Virus record (IMG/VR): IMGVR_UViG_3300042544_002123
Location: 1 to 25,883 of that record
DNA: 25,883 bases
Origin: a virus
Direction: 5' to 3' (one strand)
Part shown: one piece after another, positions 19,349 to 24,632 of the stretch
Position numbering within the stretch: position 1 is the first letter of the stretch
Layout of the letters: each line of letters begins with the position of its first letter
Translations under genes and position numbers: made by a program
The notes under the pieces: generated by a model
The model's input: the letters and a program-made list of their open reading frames with translations, nothing else
The model's database searches: none
Told to the model about the DNA's origin: nothing

Positions 19349-19419
19349 TGTCAAGGACAGGATTCGAACCTGTACATTTAGAGCAACGCCCTTTGTGTTT
19401 ACCGTTTCACCACCTTGAC
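19349..19419 (-). tRNA. tRNA or tRNA-like gene with aberrant anticodon arm
   Basis: Reverse strand. The acceptor stem GTCAAGG/CCTTGAC (7 bp, then A as discriminator), U8, a D-arm GTG..CAC with GG in the loop, and a T-arm ACAGG-TTCGAAT-CCTGT are all correct. The anticodon region does not fold normally: the best pairing is AGGGC-GTT-GCTCT with a 3-nt loop. Placing a 7-nt loop gives GTT (Asn) or TTG (Gln) as anticodon, with no U before it. CCA is not encoded. It has its own promoter (19424-19455) and terminator. It may be a divergent tRNA or a tRNA mimic. Confidence 0.78.
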
Positions 19420-19423
19420 AATA

Positions 19424-19455
19424 CAAAGATACAAAAAATAAATGGGGAAACCAAA
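19424..19455 (-). promoter_or_regulatory. promoter of the tRNA-like gene, embedded in a terminator
   Basis: Reverse-strand TTTG (19452-19455), N20, TATCTTTG (19424-19431). The TTTG sits in the loop of the terminator of the preceding gene. Confidence 0.85.
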
Positions 19456-19464
19456 TGTTTCCCC
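19444..19464 (-). terminator. intrinsic terminator of the 19472 gene
   Basis: Reverse strand GGGGAAAC-ATTTG-GTTTCCCC, 8 bp perfect, followed by ATTTATTTTTTG. Its loop provides the next -33 box. Confidence 0.85.
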
Positions 19465-19471
19465 AAGTTTT

Positions 19472-19702
19472 TTAATTATAATCCATGATGTCAAAGCTGT
19501 GTGTATCTTGGTAAACACGTTCGATTTTAATACTATAGATTTTAATACATCTATTGTATTCTTCTTCTGATTTGCAAGGGAAGTCACAAGTGTTTAAATT
19601 GCCTGTTTTAACCACCATGCGAACCATGTCATAGCTTTCAATAAAGCCTTTGGATTCTGCTTGGAATAATTCTGCGTCTGTTTTGAATGTGAAGTTGTAC
19701 AT
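19472..19702 (-). CDS. hypothetical protein, 76 aa
   Basis: A strand-helix start (MYNFTFKTDAELFQAESKGFIESYDMVRMVVKTG-type) followed by a DFPCKSEEEYNRCIKIYSIKIERVYQD region with two cysteines and an acidic end. It has its own reverse promoter and a terminator that also serves the tRNA-like gene. No family recognised. Confidence 0.83.
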   Translation of the reverse strand: MYNFTFKTDAELFQAESKGFIESYDMVRMVVKTGNLNTCDFPCKSEEEYNRCIKIYSIKIERVYQDTHSFDIMDYN

Positions 19703-19721
19703 ATTGATTGATTTTATAAAG

Positions 19722-19753
19722 CAAAGATAAGAATAATAAATGACACTACCAAA
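19722..19753 (-). promoter_or_regulatory. Bacteroidota-type promoter (reverse)
   Basis: Reverse-strand TTTG (19750-19753), N20, TATCTTTG (19722-19729); drives the 19472 gene. Confidence 0.85.
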
Positions 19754-19779
19754 TTTATTTTAAAAAAGTTTTGTTTAGG

Positions 19780-19839
19780 ATAAAAACCAGGTTGGAGTAT
19801 ACTTGAGGGTCGTTATGACCGCTATGTTATTTGAACATT
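19780..19839 (-). ncRNA. small RNA family copy B (divergent)
   Basis: Reverse transcript. The 5' hairpin is ATGTT-CAAAT-AACAT, the second hairpin GGTC-ATAAC-GACC (19808-19820), then AAGTATACTCC (motif at 19794-19803) and AACCTGG before TTTTTA. In this copy the left arm GGAG is replaced by TCAAG, so the third hairpin cannot form, while RGTATACTCC is kept. Confidence 0.65.
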
Positions 19840-19840
19840 A

Positions 19841-19872
19841 CAAAGATAAGAATAAAAAATGAGACCACCAAA
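19841..19872 (-). promoter_or_regulatory. promoter of small RNA copy B (reverse)
   Basis: Reverse-strand TTTG (19869-19872), N20, TATCTTTG (19841-19848). Confidence 0.85.
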
Positions 19873-19913
19873 TTTATTTTCAATTATTTTTAAAAAATAT
19901 TTTTATCAAAATA

Positions 19914-19945
19914 TTTGGAATTGTCGATTTTTATTCTCATCTTTG
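19914..19945 (+). promoter_or_regulatory. Bacteroidota-type promoter
   Basis: TTTG 19914-19917, N20, CATCTTTG 19938-19945; drives the gene at 19978. Confidence 0.78.
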
Positions 19946-19977
19946 TATTATTAATCAATCATTAAAACAAATAAATT

Positions 19978-20274
19978 ATGACACAATTTGAACAAGCCCA
20001 AGAACAAGTTCGTGAGGGCAAACTACAAACACCTTCAGTAAGCAATGGTGGTAAACAAATTGATTACTTTGGTTATCAGTTAGCCGTACATCGTTTTAAC
20101 CTTAAAATTATGGCAAGTGGTATGACTTGTAGAGGGGTTAAATTTAGCGATATCAAACGCTATTATGGTTTGAAAGGTCGTTCTGCTTCTGACTGCCTAC
20201 CACAATTTGAAAAGATTTTAGCTGACTATAAAGCCGAGTTGGACAAGCCAAGTATCGAAGAAATATTAAGTTAA
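19978..20274 (+). CDS. conserved hypothetical protein, 98 aa
   Basis: Helical start (QFEQAQEQVREGKLQTPSVSNGGKQ), then IDYFGYQLAVHRFNLKIMASGMTCRGVKFSDIKRYYGLKGRSA, in which the LKIMASGMTCRG..F.DIKRYYGLKGRSA block looks strongly conserved and basic, as in a nucleic-acid-binding domain. The C-terminus is helical (LPQFEKILADYKAEL). I recall relatives in phages of Bacteroidota, without function. Confidence 0.87.
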   Translation: MTQFEQAQEQVREGKLQTPSVSNGGKQIDYFGYQLAVHRFNLKIMASGMTCRGVKFSDIKRYYGLKGRSASDCLPQFEKILADYKAELDKPSIEEILS

Positions 20275-20291
20275 AAATAAATGAAAAAAGA

Positions 20292-20323
20292 TTTGGAATT
20301 GTGAAAACAATTCCTTATCTTTG
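20292..20323 (+). promoter_or_regulatory. promoter of small RNA copy C, with GAAA hairpin
   Basis: TTTG 20292-20295, N20, TATCTTTG 20316-20323; perfect palindrome GGAATTGT-GAAA-ACAATTCC (20295-20314). Confidence 0.87.
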
Positions 20324-20326
20324 TCT

Positions 20327-20406
20327 TGTTATCAAATGATAACGGGACGTTGTTGAAACGGGAGGTATACTCCGACCAGGCCTATAAACCATGCATGTTT
20401 TTTTTT
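20327..20406 (+). ncRNA. small RNA family copy C
   Basis: The 5' hairpin is GTTATC-AAAT-GATAAC (20328-20343), the second CGTT-GTTGA-AACG (20348-20360), the third GGAG-GTATA-CTCC (20361-20373), then GACC and a 3' part ending in a run of nine T's (20398-20406). No ORF. Nearly identical to copy E over the first 50 nt. Confidence 0.75.
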
Positions 20407-20414
20407 AAAATAAA

Positions 20415-20446
20415 TTTGGATAATTCAAATTAATTGTTTATCTTTG
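20415..20446 (+). promoter_or_regulatory. Bacteroidota-type promoter
   Basis: TTTG 20415-20418, N20, TATCTTTG 20439-20446; drives the gene at 20475. Confidence 0.85.
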
Positions 20447-20474
20447 TTTTATTAATCAATCAAAATAATTCAAT

Positions 20475-20897
20475 ATGTCACACGTTATTTCTTCTTCTGC
20501 ACTTTATGAGGTAATCAATCGTAAAGCTAATAACAATGGTTCTGATTTTACTATCAAGTCGATTAAGACTGGCAAGGACTATACCTATAAGATATCTCGT
20601 AGCGAGTACAATGGTGTTTGGTATACACACGTTAAGGTTGAGGTTGAATATCAAAATTTTGTTCGTTTAGGTACATATTTTAATGGCTGTATTCGACACA
20701 AGGGTAATGTAGTTGATTCACCTTCTGCTATGGCTATTGCTTATGTTTTGGGCAAAGCTGAAACCAAAAATTTTGGTCTTTTGGATAGCTTGGTTGAAGT
20801 TATGCATACAGGCAATTGTTTGGTATGTGGTAAAACACTCACAGATGCCAAATCTATTGAGTTTGGACTCGGACCAATATGTAGAGGTGGTTATTAA
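20475..20897 (+). CDS. DUF6011-like zinc-binding protein, 140 aa
   Basis: The C-terminal motif H111-TGN-C115-LV-C118-GKTLTDAKSIEFGLGPI-C136 is the signature I know from DUF6011 (CxxCgrxLtdpxSixxGxGPxC), a small treble-clef-like zinc site found in many phage and plasmid proteins. The N-terminal 100 residues are a beta-rich domain (GSDFTIKSIKTGKDYTYKISRSEYNGVWYTHVKVE), possibly nucleic-acid binding. Exact function unknown. A terminator follows. Confidence 0.88.
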   Translation: MSHVISSSALYEVINRKANNNGSDFTIKSIKTGKDYTYKISRSEYNGVWYTHVKVEVEYQNFVRLGTYFNGCIRHKGNVVDSPSAMAIAYVLGKAETKNFGLLDSLVEVMHTGNCLVCGKTLTDAKSIEFGLGPICRGGY

Positions 20898-20910
20898 ATT
20901 AAACACGTTA

Positions 20911-20940
20911 AAATACCCTTAAAAATAAGGGTATTTATTC
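20911..20940. terminator. probable terminator
   Basis: AAATACCCTT / AAGGGTATTT (20911-20920 with 20927-20936), 10 bp perfect; followed by ATTCT forward. Convergent small RNA copy D ends on its other side. Confidence 0.65.
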
Positions 20941-20944
20941 TAAA

Positions 20945-21011
20945 AAAAATATGGGGTAGGTTGGAGTATACCTCCCGACTCTTACAAGCCGTCACGTTCA
21001 TCAACTGAACA
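20945..21011 (-). ncRNA. small RNA family copy D
   Basis: Reverse transcript: 5' hairpin GTTCA-GTTGA-TGAAC (20996-21010), second hairpin GAC..CTT/AAG..GTC (20977-20993), then GGGAGGTATACTCC (20963-20976), AACCTACCCC and ATTTTTTTT. The second stem differs in sequence from the other copies but still pairs. Confidence 0.72.
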
Positions 21012-21014
21012 ATA

Positions 21015-21046
21015 CAAAGATAAGAATAAAAAATGACACTACCAAA
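21015..21046 (-). promoter_or_regulatory. promoter of small RNA copy D (reverse)
   Basis: Reverse-strand TTTG (21043-21046), N20, TATCTTTG (21015-21022). Confidence 0.85.
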
Positions 21047-21087
21047 TTTATTTTGGATTATTTTTAAAAAATATTTTTTAAAATAAA

Positions 21088-21119
21088 TTTGGATAATTAA
21101 ATAAAATTGCTTATCTTTG
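21088..21119 (+). promoter_or_regulatory. Bacteroidota-type promoter
   Basis: TTTG 21088-21091, N20, TATCTTTG 21112-21119; drives the gene at 21147. Confidence 0.85.
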
Positions 21120-21146
21120 TTTTATTAATCAATCAAAAAAAATACA

Positions 21147-21455
21147 ATGAGAACAATTACAAAAAAAGCAGTAGTAAAATTTTTAAACGCTGAACCCTTT
21201 AATAGTGGTAATACAAGTGTTAAAATATTTCCCAATGTTAGTGTTTTGGTGCTATTTGGCAACGAAATAGCATACAAGTATAACAACCCCGAAAAAACCT
21301 TAGCTATCACAACTTGTGGGTATAAAACCAACACAACAAAAGAACGCTTAAACGCTTTGCCTAATGTACATATACAAGTTAAAAAAGGTGTTTGGTATCT
21401 TAATAGCTTAGAATGGGACGGCAAACTTACTGACGAATTTTTAATAAATGATTAA
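21147..21455 (+). CDS. hypothetical protein, 102 aa
   Basis: Begins with a basic helix (ITKKAVVKFLNAEPFNSGNTSV), then beta strands (VSVLVLFGNEIAYKYNN, TLAITTCGYKTNTTKERLNAL, VHIQVKKGVWYLN) and an acidic C-terminus. Repeated lengths of strand with Gly/Asn turns suggest a small beta-domain. I recall similar proteins in mobile elements of Bacteroidota but no function. Confidence 0.86.
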   Translation: MRTITKKAVVKFLNAEPFNSGNTSVKIFPNVSVLVLFGNEIAYKYNNPEKTLAITTCGYKTNTTKERLNALPNVHIQVKKGVWYLNSLEWDGKLTDEFLIND

Positions 21456-21472
21456 AAATAAATGAAAAAAGA

Positions 21473-21504
21473 TTTGGAATTGTGAAAACTTTTCCTTATC
21501 TTTG
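21473..21504 (+). promoter_or_regulatory. promoter with imperfect hairpin
   Basis: TTTG 21473-21476, N20, TATCTTTG 21497-21504; GGAATTGT-GAAA-ACTTTTCC, partly complementary. Drives the gene at 21536. Confidence 0.86.
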
Positions 21505-21535
21505 TCTTATTAATCAATCAAAAATCAATACAATC

Positions 21536-21868
21536 ATGGCAAAAGCAATCAACTTTGAAAACATTACACTACGTTCTGAAATATCTTCTCGTGGTGGTGG
21601 TGTAGAAATTAGCTTGGACACACTAGGCTTTAAAAATGAAAAAATGTCTGCATACCAAAACTACTTGGGTGGTGGACTATTAGGTAGGGTACAAGCCAAC
21701 AACACAATACAAGCCTATAATAAGCCTTGTACCGATAAGCAAAAAGCTAAATTGGACAACATAGCCGAACAACTAAAAAAATACTTCCACAGCCTTACAA
21801 ACCCCGATACTGAATGGGAGGGACAAACATACGAAAAAAATCAAAATATGCCTACAAGTGCATACTAA
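21536..21868 (+). CDS. hypothetical protein, 110 aa
   Basis: ATG 21536 is the first start after the leader. The first half is beta-like with a Gly-rich loop (SSRGGGVEISLDTLGF, YLGGGLLGRVQANN), the second helical (KQKAKLDNIAEQLKKYFHSL) with a polar tail. No recognised family. It precedes a strong terminator. Confidence 0.85.
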   Translation: MAKAINFENITLRSEISSRGGGVEISLDTLGFKNEKMSAYQNYLGGGLLGRVQANNTIQAYNKPCTDKQKAKLDNIAEQLKKYFHSLTNPDTEWEGQTYEKNQNMPTSAY

Positions 21869-21887
21869 AAAATGTTGATAACTTTAT

Positions 21888-21920
21888 AAAAAAAGGCTTG
21901 GATAATTCAAGCCTTTTTTT
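21888..21920 (+). terminator. strong intrinsic terminator overlapping promoter
   Basis: A 13-bp perfect stem A7-GGCTTG / CAAGCC-T7 (21888-21900 with 21908-21920), loop GATAATT. Confidence 0.92.
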
Positions 21921-21928
21921 TATCTTTG
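21897..21928 (+). promoter_or_regulatory. promoter with CTTG at -33, in terminator stem
   Basis: CTTG 21897-21900 replaces TTTG, N20, TATCTTTG 21921-21928; drives the gene at 21950. The altered base pairs with G in the terminator stem. Confidence 0.78.
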
Positions 21929-21949
21929 TCTTATCAAAACAACAAGACA

Positions 21950-22117
21950 ATGAAAGCTTTTACTATCAAAATTAGCAAAGAACAAATTATCAAAATGAAT
22001 AAAGCCTCTAATAGACAAGCTTCTATTGACGCTAAAATTCCTAACTTCAGTCACAAGGTACACAAAACAAAAAAAGACTACAACAGACAAACCTCAAAAA
22101 AAGTTATGTTTGATTAA
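21950..22117 (+). CDS. hypothetical basic protein, 55 aa
   Basis: ATG 21950 is preferred over a TTG frame start inside the promoter. Highly Lys-rich (KISKEQIIKMNKASNRQAS, HKVHKTKKDYNRQTSKK). It may bind nucleic acid; no family recognised. Confidence 0.78.
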   Translation: MKAFTIKISKEQIIKMNKASNRQASIDAKIPNFSHKVHKTKKDYNRQTSKKVMFD

Positions 22118-22123
22118 AATAAA

Positions 22124-22155
22124 TTTGGAAAGTTCAATTTTTATTCTTATCTTTG
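22124..22155 (+). promoter_or_regulatory. Bacteroidota-type promoter (duplicated copy 1)
   Basis: TTTG 22124-22127, N20, TATCTTTG 22148-22155; drives the peptide gene at 22185. Confidence 0.84.
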
Positions 22156-22184
22156 TATCATTAATCAATCAAAAATCAATCAAA

Positions 22185-22256
22185 ATGAAAGAACTTATCA
22201 TTCTCAAAGTAATCCTTTTAGCAATAACTATTTTATGCGTATTCATTTTTATTTAA
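22185..22256 (+). CDS. tiny membrane peptide, 23 aa
   Basis: MKELIILKVILLAITILCVFIFI: nearly all hydrophobic, one predicted transmembrane helix with two charged residues near the start. Promoter and leader are intact and duplicated before the next gene, supporting expression. Role unknown; small phage membrane peptides can be holin-like or block superinfection. Confidence 0.6.
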   Translation: MKELIILKVILLAITILCVFIFI

Positions 22257-22263
22257 AAATAAA

Positions 22264-22295
22264 TTTGGAAAATTCAATTTTTATTCTTATCTTTG
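22264..22295 (+). promoter_or_regulatory. Bacteroidota-type promoter (duplicated copy 2)
   Basis: TTTG 22264-22267, N20, TATCTTTG 22288-22295; drives the gene at 22325. Confidence 0.84.
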
Positions 22296-22324
22296 TATCA
22301 TTAATCAATCAAAAATCAATCAAA

Positions 22325-22450
22325 ATGAAAGCAATCTTCTCAACACTAAACCAAGCTCGTAAAGAAATTCCTTCAGAATTTTATGGTGGTATCGTTTTTT
22401 TAACAACCTTATCAATGTTATTCTATATCTCAATGTGGTTATTCAACTAA
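22325..22450 (+). CDS. small membrane protein, 41 aa
   Basis: ATG 22325 is the real start; the longer in-frame reading begins inside the previous gene. An amphipathic start (KAIFSTLNQARKEIPSEFYG) is followed by one transmembrane helix (GIVFLTTLSMLFYISMWLF). Second in a row of tiny membrane or secreted products; no family recognised. Confidence 0.7.
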   Translation: MKAIFSTLNQARKEIPSEFYGGIVFLTTLSMLFYISMWLFN

Positions 22451-22468
22451 AAAATAATTAAAAAAAGA

Positions 22469-22500
22469 TTTGGAAAAGTCAATTCTTTTCCTTATCTTTG
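22469..22500 (+). promoter_or_regulatory. promoter with spacer hairpin
   Basis: TTTG 22469-22472, N20, TATCTTTG 22493-22500; GGAAAAG/CTTTTCC in the spacer. Drives the gene at 22530. Confidence 0.87.
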
Positions 22501-22529
22501 TCTTATTAATCAATTAAAAATAAATAATT

Positions 22530-22691
22530 ATGAAAAAGTACCTTGTAATCGTTATCTTATTAGTAGCCTTTGTATGCAATGCCAATGCACTTGATATCAA
22601 TGGCAAACATCATCACAAAAAATGCAAAGGGTGGGGCAAAGCAATGATGAAACCAAAACATAATTGGAAAAACTACGTAAAACATCGTTAA
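22530..22691 (+). CDS. secreted His/Lys-rich peptide, 53 aa
   Basis: Residues 1-20 are a clear Sec signal peptide (KK, hydrophobic core, cleavage after ANA at 18-20). The predicted mature peptide of 33 residues begins LDINGKHHHKKCKGWG, with a His/Lys cluster, one Cys, and a basic tail. It would be exported to the periplasm. It could bind metal or act on the envelope; this is inference. Own promoter, monocistronic. Confidence 0.78.
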   Translation: MKKYLVIVILLVAFVCNANALDINGKHHHKKCKGWGKAMMKPKHNWKNYVKHR

Positions 22692-22708
22692 AAATAAATG
22701 AAAAAAGA

Positions 22709-22740
22709 TTTGGAAAAGTGAAAACTTTTCCTTATCTTTG
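22709..22740 (+). promoter_or_regulatory. promoter with GAAA hairpin in spacer
   Basis: TTTG 22709-22712, N20, TATCTTTG 22733-22740; perfect palindrome 22712-22731. Drives the gene at 22769. Confidence 0.88.
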
Positions 22741-22768
22741 TTTTATTAATAATTTAAAACATATACCA

Positions 22769-22933
22769 ATGGAATTAATTAAAGAACAAATTGAAGCCTT
22801 GAAAGAAACTCATGAAAAAATAAGAAGTATTCTTATTGATTATGGTAGTGAAGAATTTGGGGATTGCATCATTGATGAAATTTGTGTTGCAGTAGGAATA
22901 CCACCAACAAGTGTTTATTACGATGAAAAATAA
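22769..22933 (+). CDS. hypothetical protein, 54 aa
   Basis: ATG 22769 is the first after the leader; the longer frame crosses the promoter. Helical (KEQIEALKETHEKIRSILIDYG), with CIIDEICVAVGIPPTSVYYDE at the end containing two cysteines and an acidic tail. No family recognised. Confidence 0.78.
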   Translation: MELIKEQIEALKETHEKIRSILIDYGSEEFGDCIIDEICVAVGIPPTSVYYDEK

Positions 22934-22944
22934 TCATAAAAAGA

Positions 22945-22976
22945 TTTGGAAAAGTGAAAACTTTTCCTTATCTTTG
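22945..22976 (+). promoter_or_regulatory. promoter of small RNA copy E, with GAAA hairpin
   Basis: TTTG 22945-22948, N20, TATCTTTG 22969-22976; perfect palindrome GGAAAAGT-GAAA-ACTTTTCC in the spacer. Confidence 0.87.
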
Positions 22977-22979
22977 TCT

Positions 22980-23073
22980 TGTTATCAATTGATAACGGGA
23001 CGTTGTTGAAACGGGAGGTATACTCCGACCTACACTATATTCTAACTTATCAACAATCCATATGTGGATAATT
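22980..23073 (+). ncRNA. small RNA family copy E
   Basis: The 5' hairpin is GTTATC-AATT-GATAAC (22981-22996), the second CGTT-GTTGA-AACG (23001-23013), then GGAG-GTATA-CTCC (23014-23026) and GACCTACAC. The 3' end is uncertain; ATCCA/TGGAT (about 23057-23070) may close it. No ORF. Confidence 0.7.
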
Positions 23074-23098
23074 TCAATTAAAAATAATTGCAGAAAAA

Positions 23099-23130
23099 TT
23101 TGGATAATTCAAAAATTATACCTATATTTG
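23099..23130 (+). promoter_or_regulatory. Bacteroidota-type promoter
   Basis: TTTG 23099-23102, N20, TATATTTG 23123-23130; drives the gene at 23162. Confidence 0.84.
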
Positions 23131-23161
23131 TATCATCAATCAATCATTAAAAAACATAAAA

Positions 23162-23710
23162 ATGAAAAACGTAACTGAAAAAGAACTTGCACAAATTTTG
23201 TTTGATGCAAAAATTACCAAAGGTATGCCTACATTTGCAAGTGTATTGCAACAAACACTACCTAAATGCCTTGTAAAAAGTCGTACCAATAACGATATCA
23301 AAAATCCTTATCAATCTATCTTAAAGCAATCAAGGGTATCTATTTTGCTTAATAGCGAATATGAGAAAGCAGTTACCAATCAATTAGCAAAAGAGGGCAA
23401 ACAAGCTACTGACTACATCAAAGGCGAAAATACAATGCCTATTACCTTTGGCGAAAATAACCAATTTATAGGTATCTTTAATGGCGAATTTGTACTACAA
23501 TACCGACCTAATGATAATGTATTCCCACAAACAAAATACTTTGCTGATGGTGTGGAAACTGATAAAAAAACACTTGTTGACTTTTTACCTACCGAAAACA
23601 AAGCTACCAATCAAGGTACTGAACGTGAAATACTTTGGAGAAAATTGTACCTTAAAAATGTACTTGAAATTGCTTTGTTAGGAGAAACTTACAAAGTTAT
23701 AAGATACTAA
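23162..23710 (+). CDS. hypothetical protein, 182 aa
   Basis: Helical N-terminus (VTEKELAQILFDAKITKGMPTFASVLQQT), a basic middle (KCLVKSRTNNDIKNPYQSILKQSRVSILLNSEYEKAV), then a beta-rich part (FIGIFNGEFVLQYRP) and a C-terminal helix (REILWRKLYLKNVLEIALLG). No catalytic motif, signal peptide or membrane segment; family not recognised. It ends at a strong terminator before the C-run region. Confidence 0.87.
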   Translation: MKNVTEKELAQILFDAKITKGMPTFASVLQQTLPKCLVKSRTNNDIKNPYQSILKQSRVSILLNSEYEKAVTNQLAKEGKQATDYIKGENTMPITFGENNQFIGIFNGEFVLQYRPNDNVFPQTKYFADGVETDKKTLVDFLPTENKATNQGTEREILWRKLYLKNVLEIALLGETYKVIRY

Positions 23711-23718
23711 CACAAATT

Positions 23719-23763
23719 AAGTTACCCACACCTAAAAAATGTGGGTAACTTATTCCCTTTTTA
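23719..23763 (+). terminator. intrinsic terminator
   Basis: AAGTTACCCACA / TGTGGGTAACTT (23719-23730 with 23740-23751), 12 bp perfect, followed by ATTCCCTTTTTAT. Confidence 0.85.
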
Positions 23764-23795
23764 TATGGATATGTCAATATAAATGCTTATCTTTG
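23764..23795 (+). promoter_or_regulatory. possible promoter into the C-run region
   Basis: TATG 23764-23767 at -33 (degenerate), N20, TATCTTTG 23788-23795. No forward gene follows, so any transcript would be non-coding or antisense to the HNH gene. Confidence 0.6.
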
Positions 23796-23800
23796 TCCTA

Positions 23801-23930
23801 TACCCCCCCCTATACCACCCCTCCCCCCGTTTTGGCTTGTTACCCCCCTTATATAGCCCCCCCGTGCTAGCCTTAAAAAGGGGGTATGATGATGTTCGTG
23901 AATTTTTTTTTGGAAAAATTTTAAGGTTAA
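23801..23930. repeat. C-run block and left flanking repeat of the second HNH gene
   Basis: Several runs of 5 to 8 C's (for example 23803-23810), then CCCCCCCGT...GGGGGTATGATG...TCGTGAATTTTTTTT (about 23857-23920). The latter is similar to 24641-24700 on the other side of the HNH gene. The C-run can pair with the G-run (CCCCC/GGGGG). No gene seen. Confidence 0.6.
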
Positions 23931-23944
23931 AAATAGGGTTTATG

Positions 23945-24568
23945 TTATATCTTATATAATTCTAATATTTTTTTAGCAAAACAAATTAATTGTTCTTTAG
24001 TTGCTGAGCTTTTCATTTTATTAGCCAATAAAGAAATGATTTGTATATTATCTTTAGTATAACCAAGTTTAGGGTTAATTTTATCTATAGATGCTGAATC
24101 ATCAAGTGCTATATTATTATCATACACTAAAGGAATATTTAATATTGGACAAATTTTAACTAATTTAATATCTTCACTAATCAAATTAAAAAAACAACCC
24201 ATCTTTTTTGAGTTGCTACTAGCATTGGCACATATTTTACCTCTTGCGTTAGTTTTAGAAACACCACTTCTACATGTTTTCATTATATCAATTGTTTCAC
24301 CATATTCGTCATATAAAGTAATTATTTCGTTAACACCAATAATTTTTAATTCTTTTAATTTATTTGGATAAAATAATAATAATTCATATATTTCTTTTTC
24401 ATATGTAATTGGTACATTAAAAATAATTTCACAATCAATTTCATTTATTAACATTTTATTATCATATTGATTGATTATATCATTAATAACATTATCTGGA
24501 TTAGCAAAATATCTTAAATATATTTCTTGACCTCTACGTTTTAATTTTTTTTTAAATTTATTTTCCAT
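23945..24568 (-). CDS. HNH-family endonuclease, 207 aa
   Basis: The C-terminal 70 residues (CPILNIPLVYDNN at 140-152, ASIDKINPKLGYTKDNIQIIS at 159-179, then LANKMKSSATKEQL) match phage HNH nucleases of the 'CPxxGxPL...SxDRIxPxxGYxxxNVxxIS..AN..K' type. D162 and N174 are in place. The first 100 residues are Lys/Ile/Asn-rich and may recognise DNA. It is far more AT-rich in codon use than its neighbours, is antisense to them, and is flanked by similar C-run/ATGATG repeats, all signs of a mobile insertion. A weak reverse promoter (CTTG, N19, TATATTTA) is possible upstream. Confidence 0.88.
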   Translation of the reverse strand: MENKFKKKLKRRGQEIYLRYFANPDNVINDIINQYDNKMLINEIDCEIIFNVPITYEKEIYELLLFYPNKLKELKIIGVNEIITLYDEYGETIDIMKTCRSGVSKTNARGKICANASSNSKKMGCFFNLISEDIKLVKICPILNIPLVYDNNIALDDSASIDKINPKLGYTKDNIQIISLLANKMKSSATKEQLICFAKKILELYKI

Positions 24569-24632
24569 ATTTAGTTTTTATATAAATATACTAATTAATA
24601 TTAAAAAGTCAAGGTATATTGTTATAAAATTA

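Noticed and set aside
3182-22933. Longer in-frame starts reaching back through promoters (for example at 3182, 4607, 5196, 6115, 15243, 18145, 21482, 22664)
   Set aside because: These use alternative or upstream starts lying in or before the -33/-7 boxes; the first ATG after the leader fits every cassette.
883-22976. Regularly spaced repeats as a CRISPR array
   Set aside because: The repeats are promoters spaced by whole genes of varying size; there are no uniform spacers and no cas genes.
10845-23073. GGAGGT in the small RNAs as a Shine-Dalgarno or anti-SD decoy
   Set aside because: The bases can be paired in the GGAG/CTCC hairpin, and copy B lacks them while keeping RGTATACTCC; no start codon follows.
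19978-23710. Retron or other reverse-transcriptase system around the small RNAs
   Set aside because: No reverse transcriptase motif occurs in any neighbouring protein.
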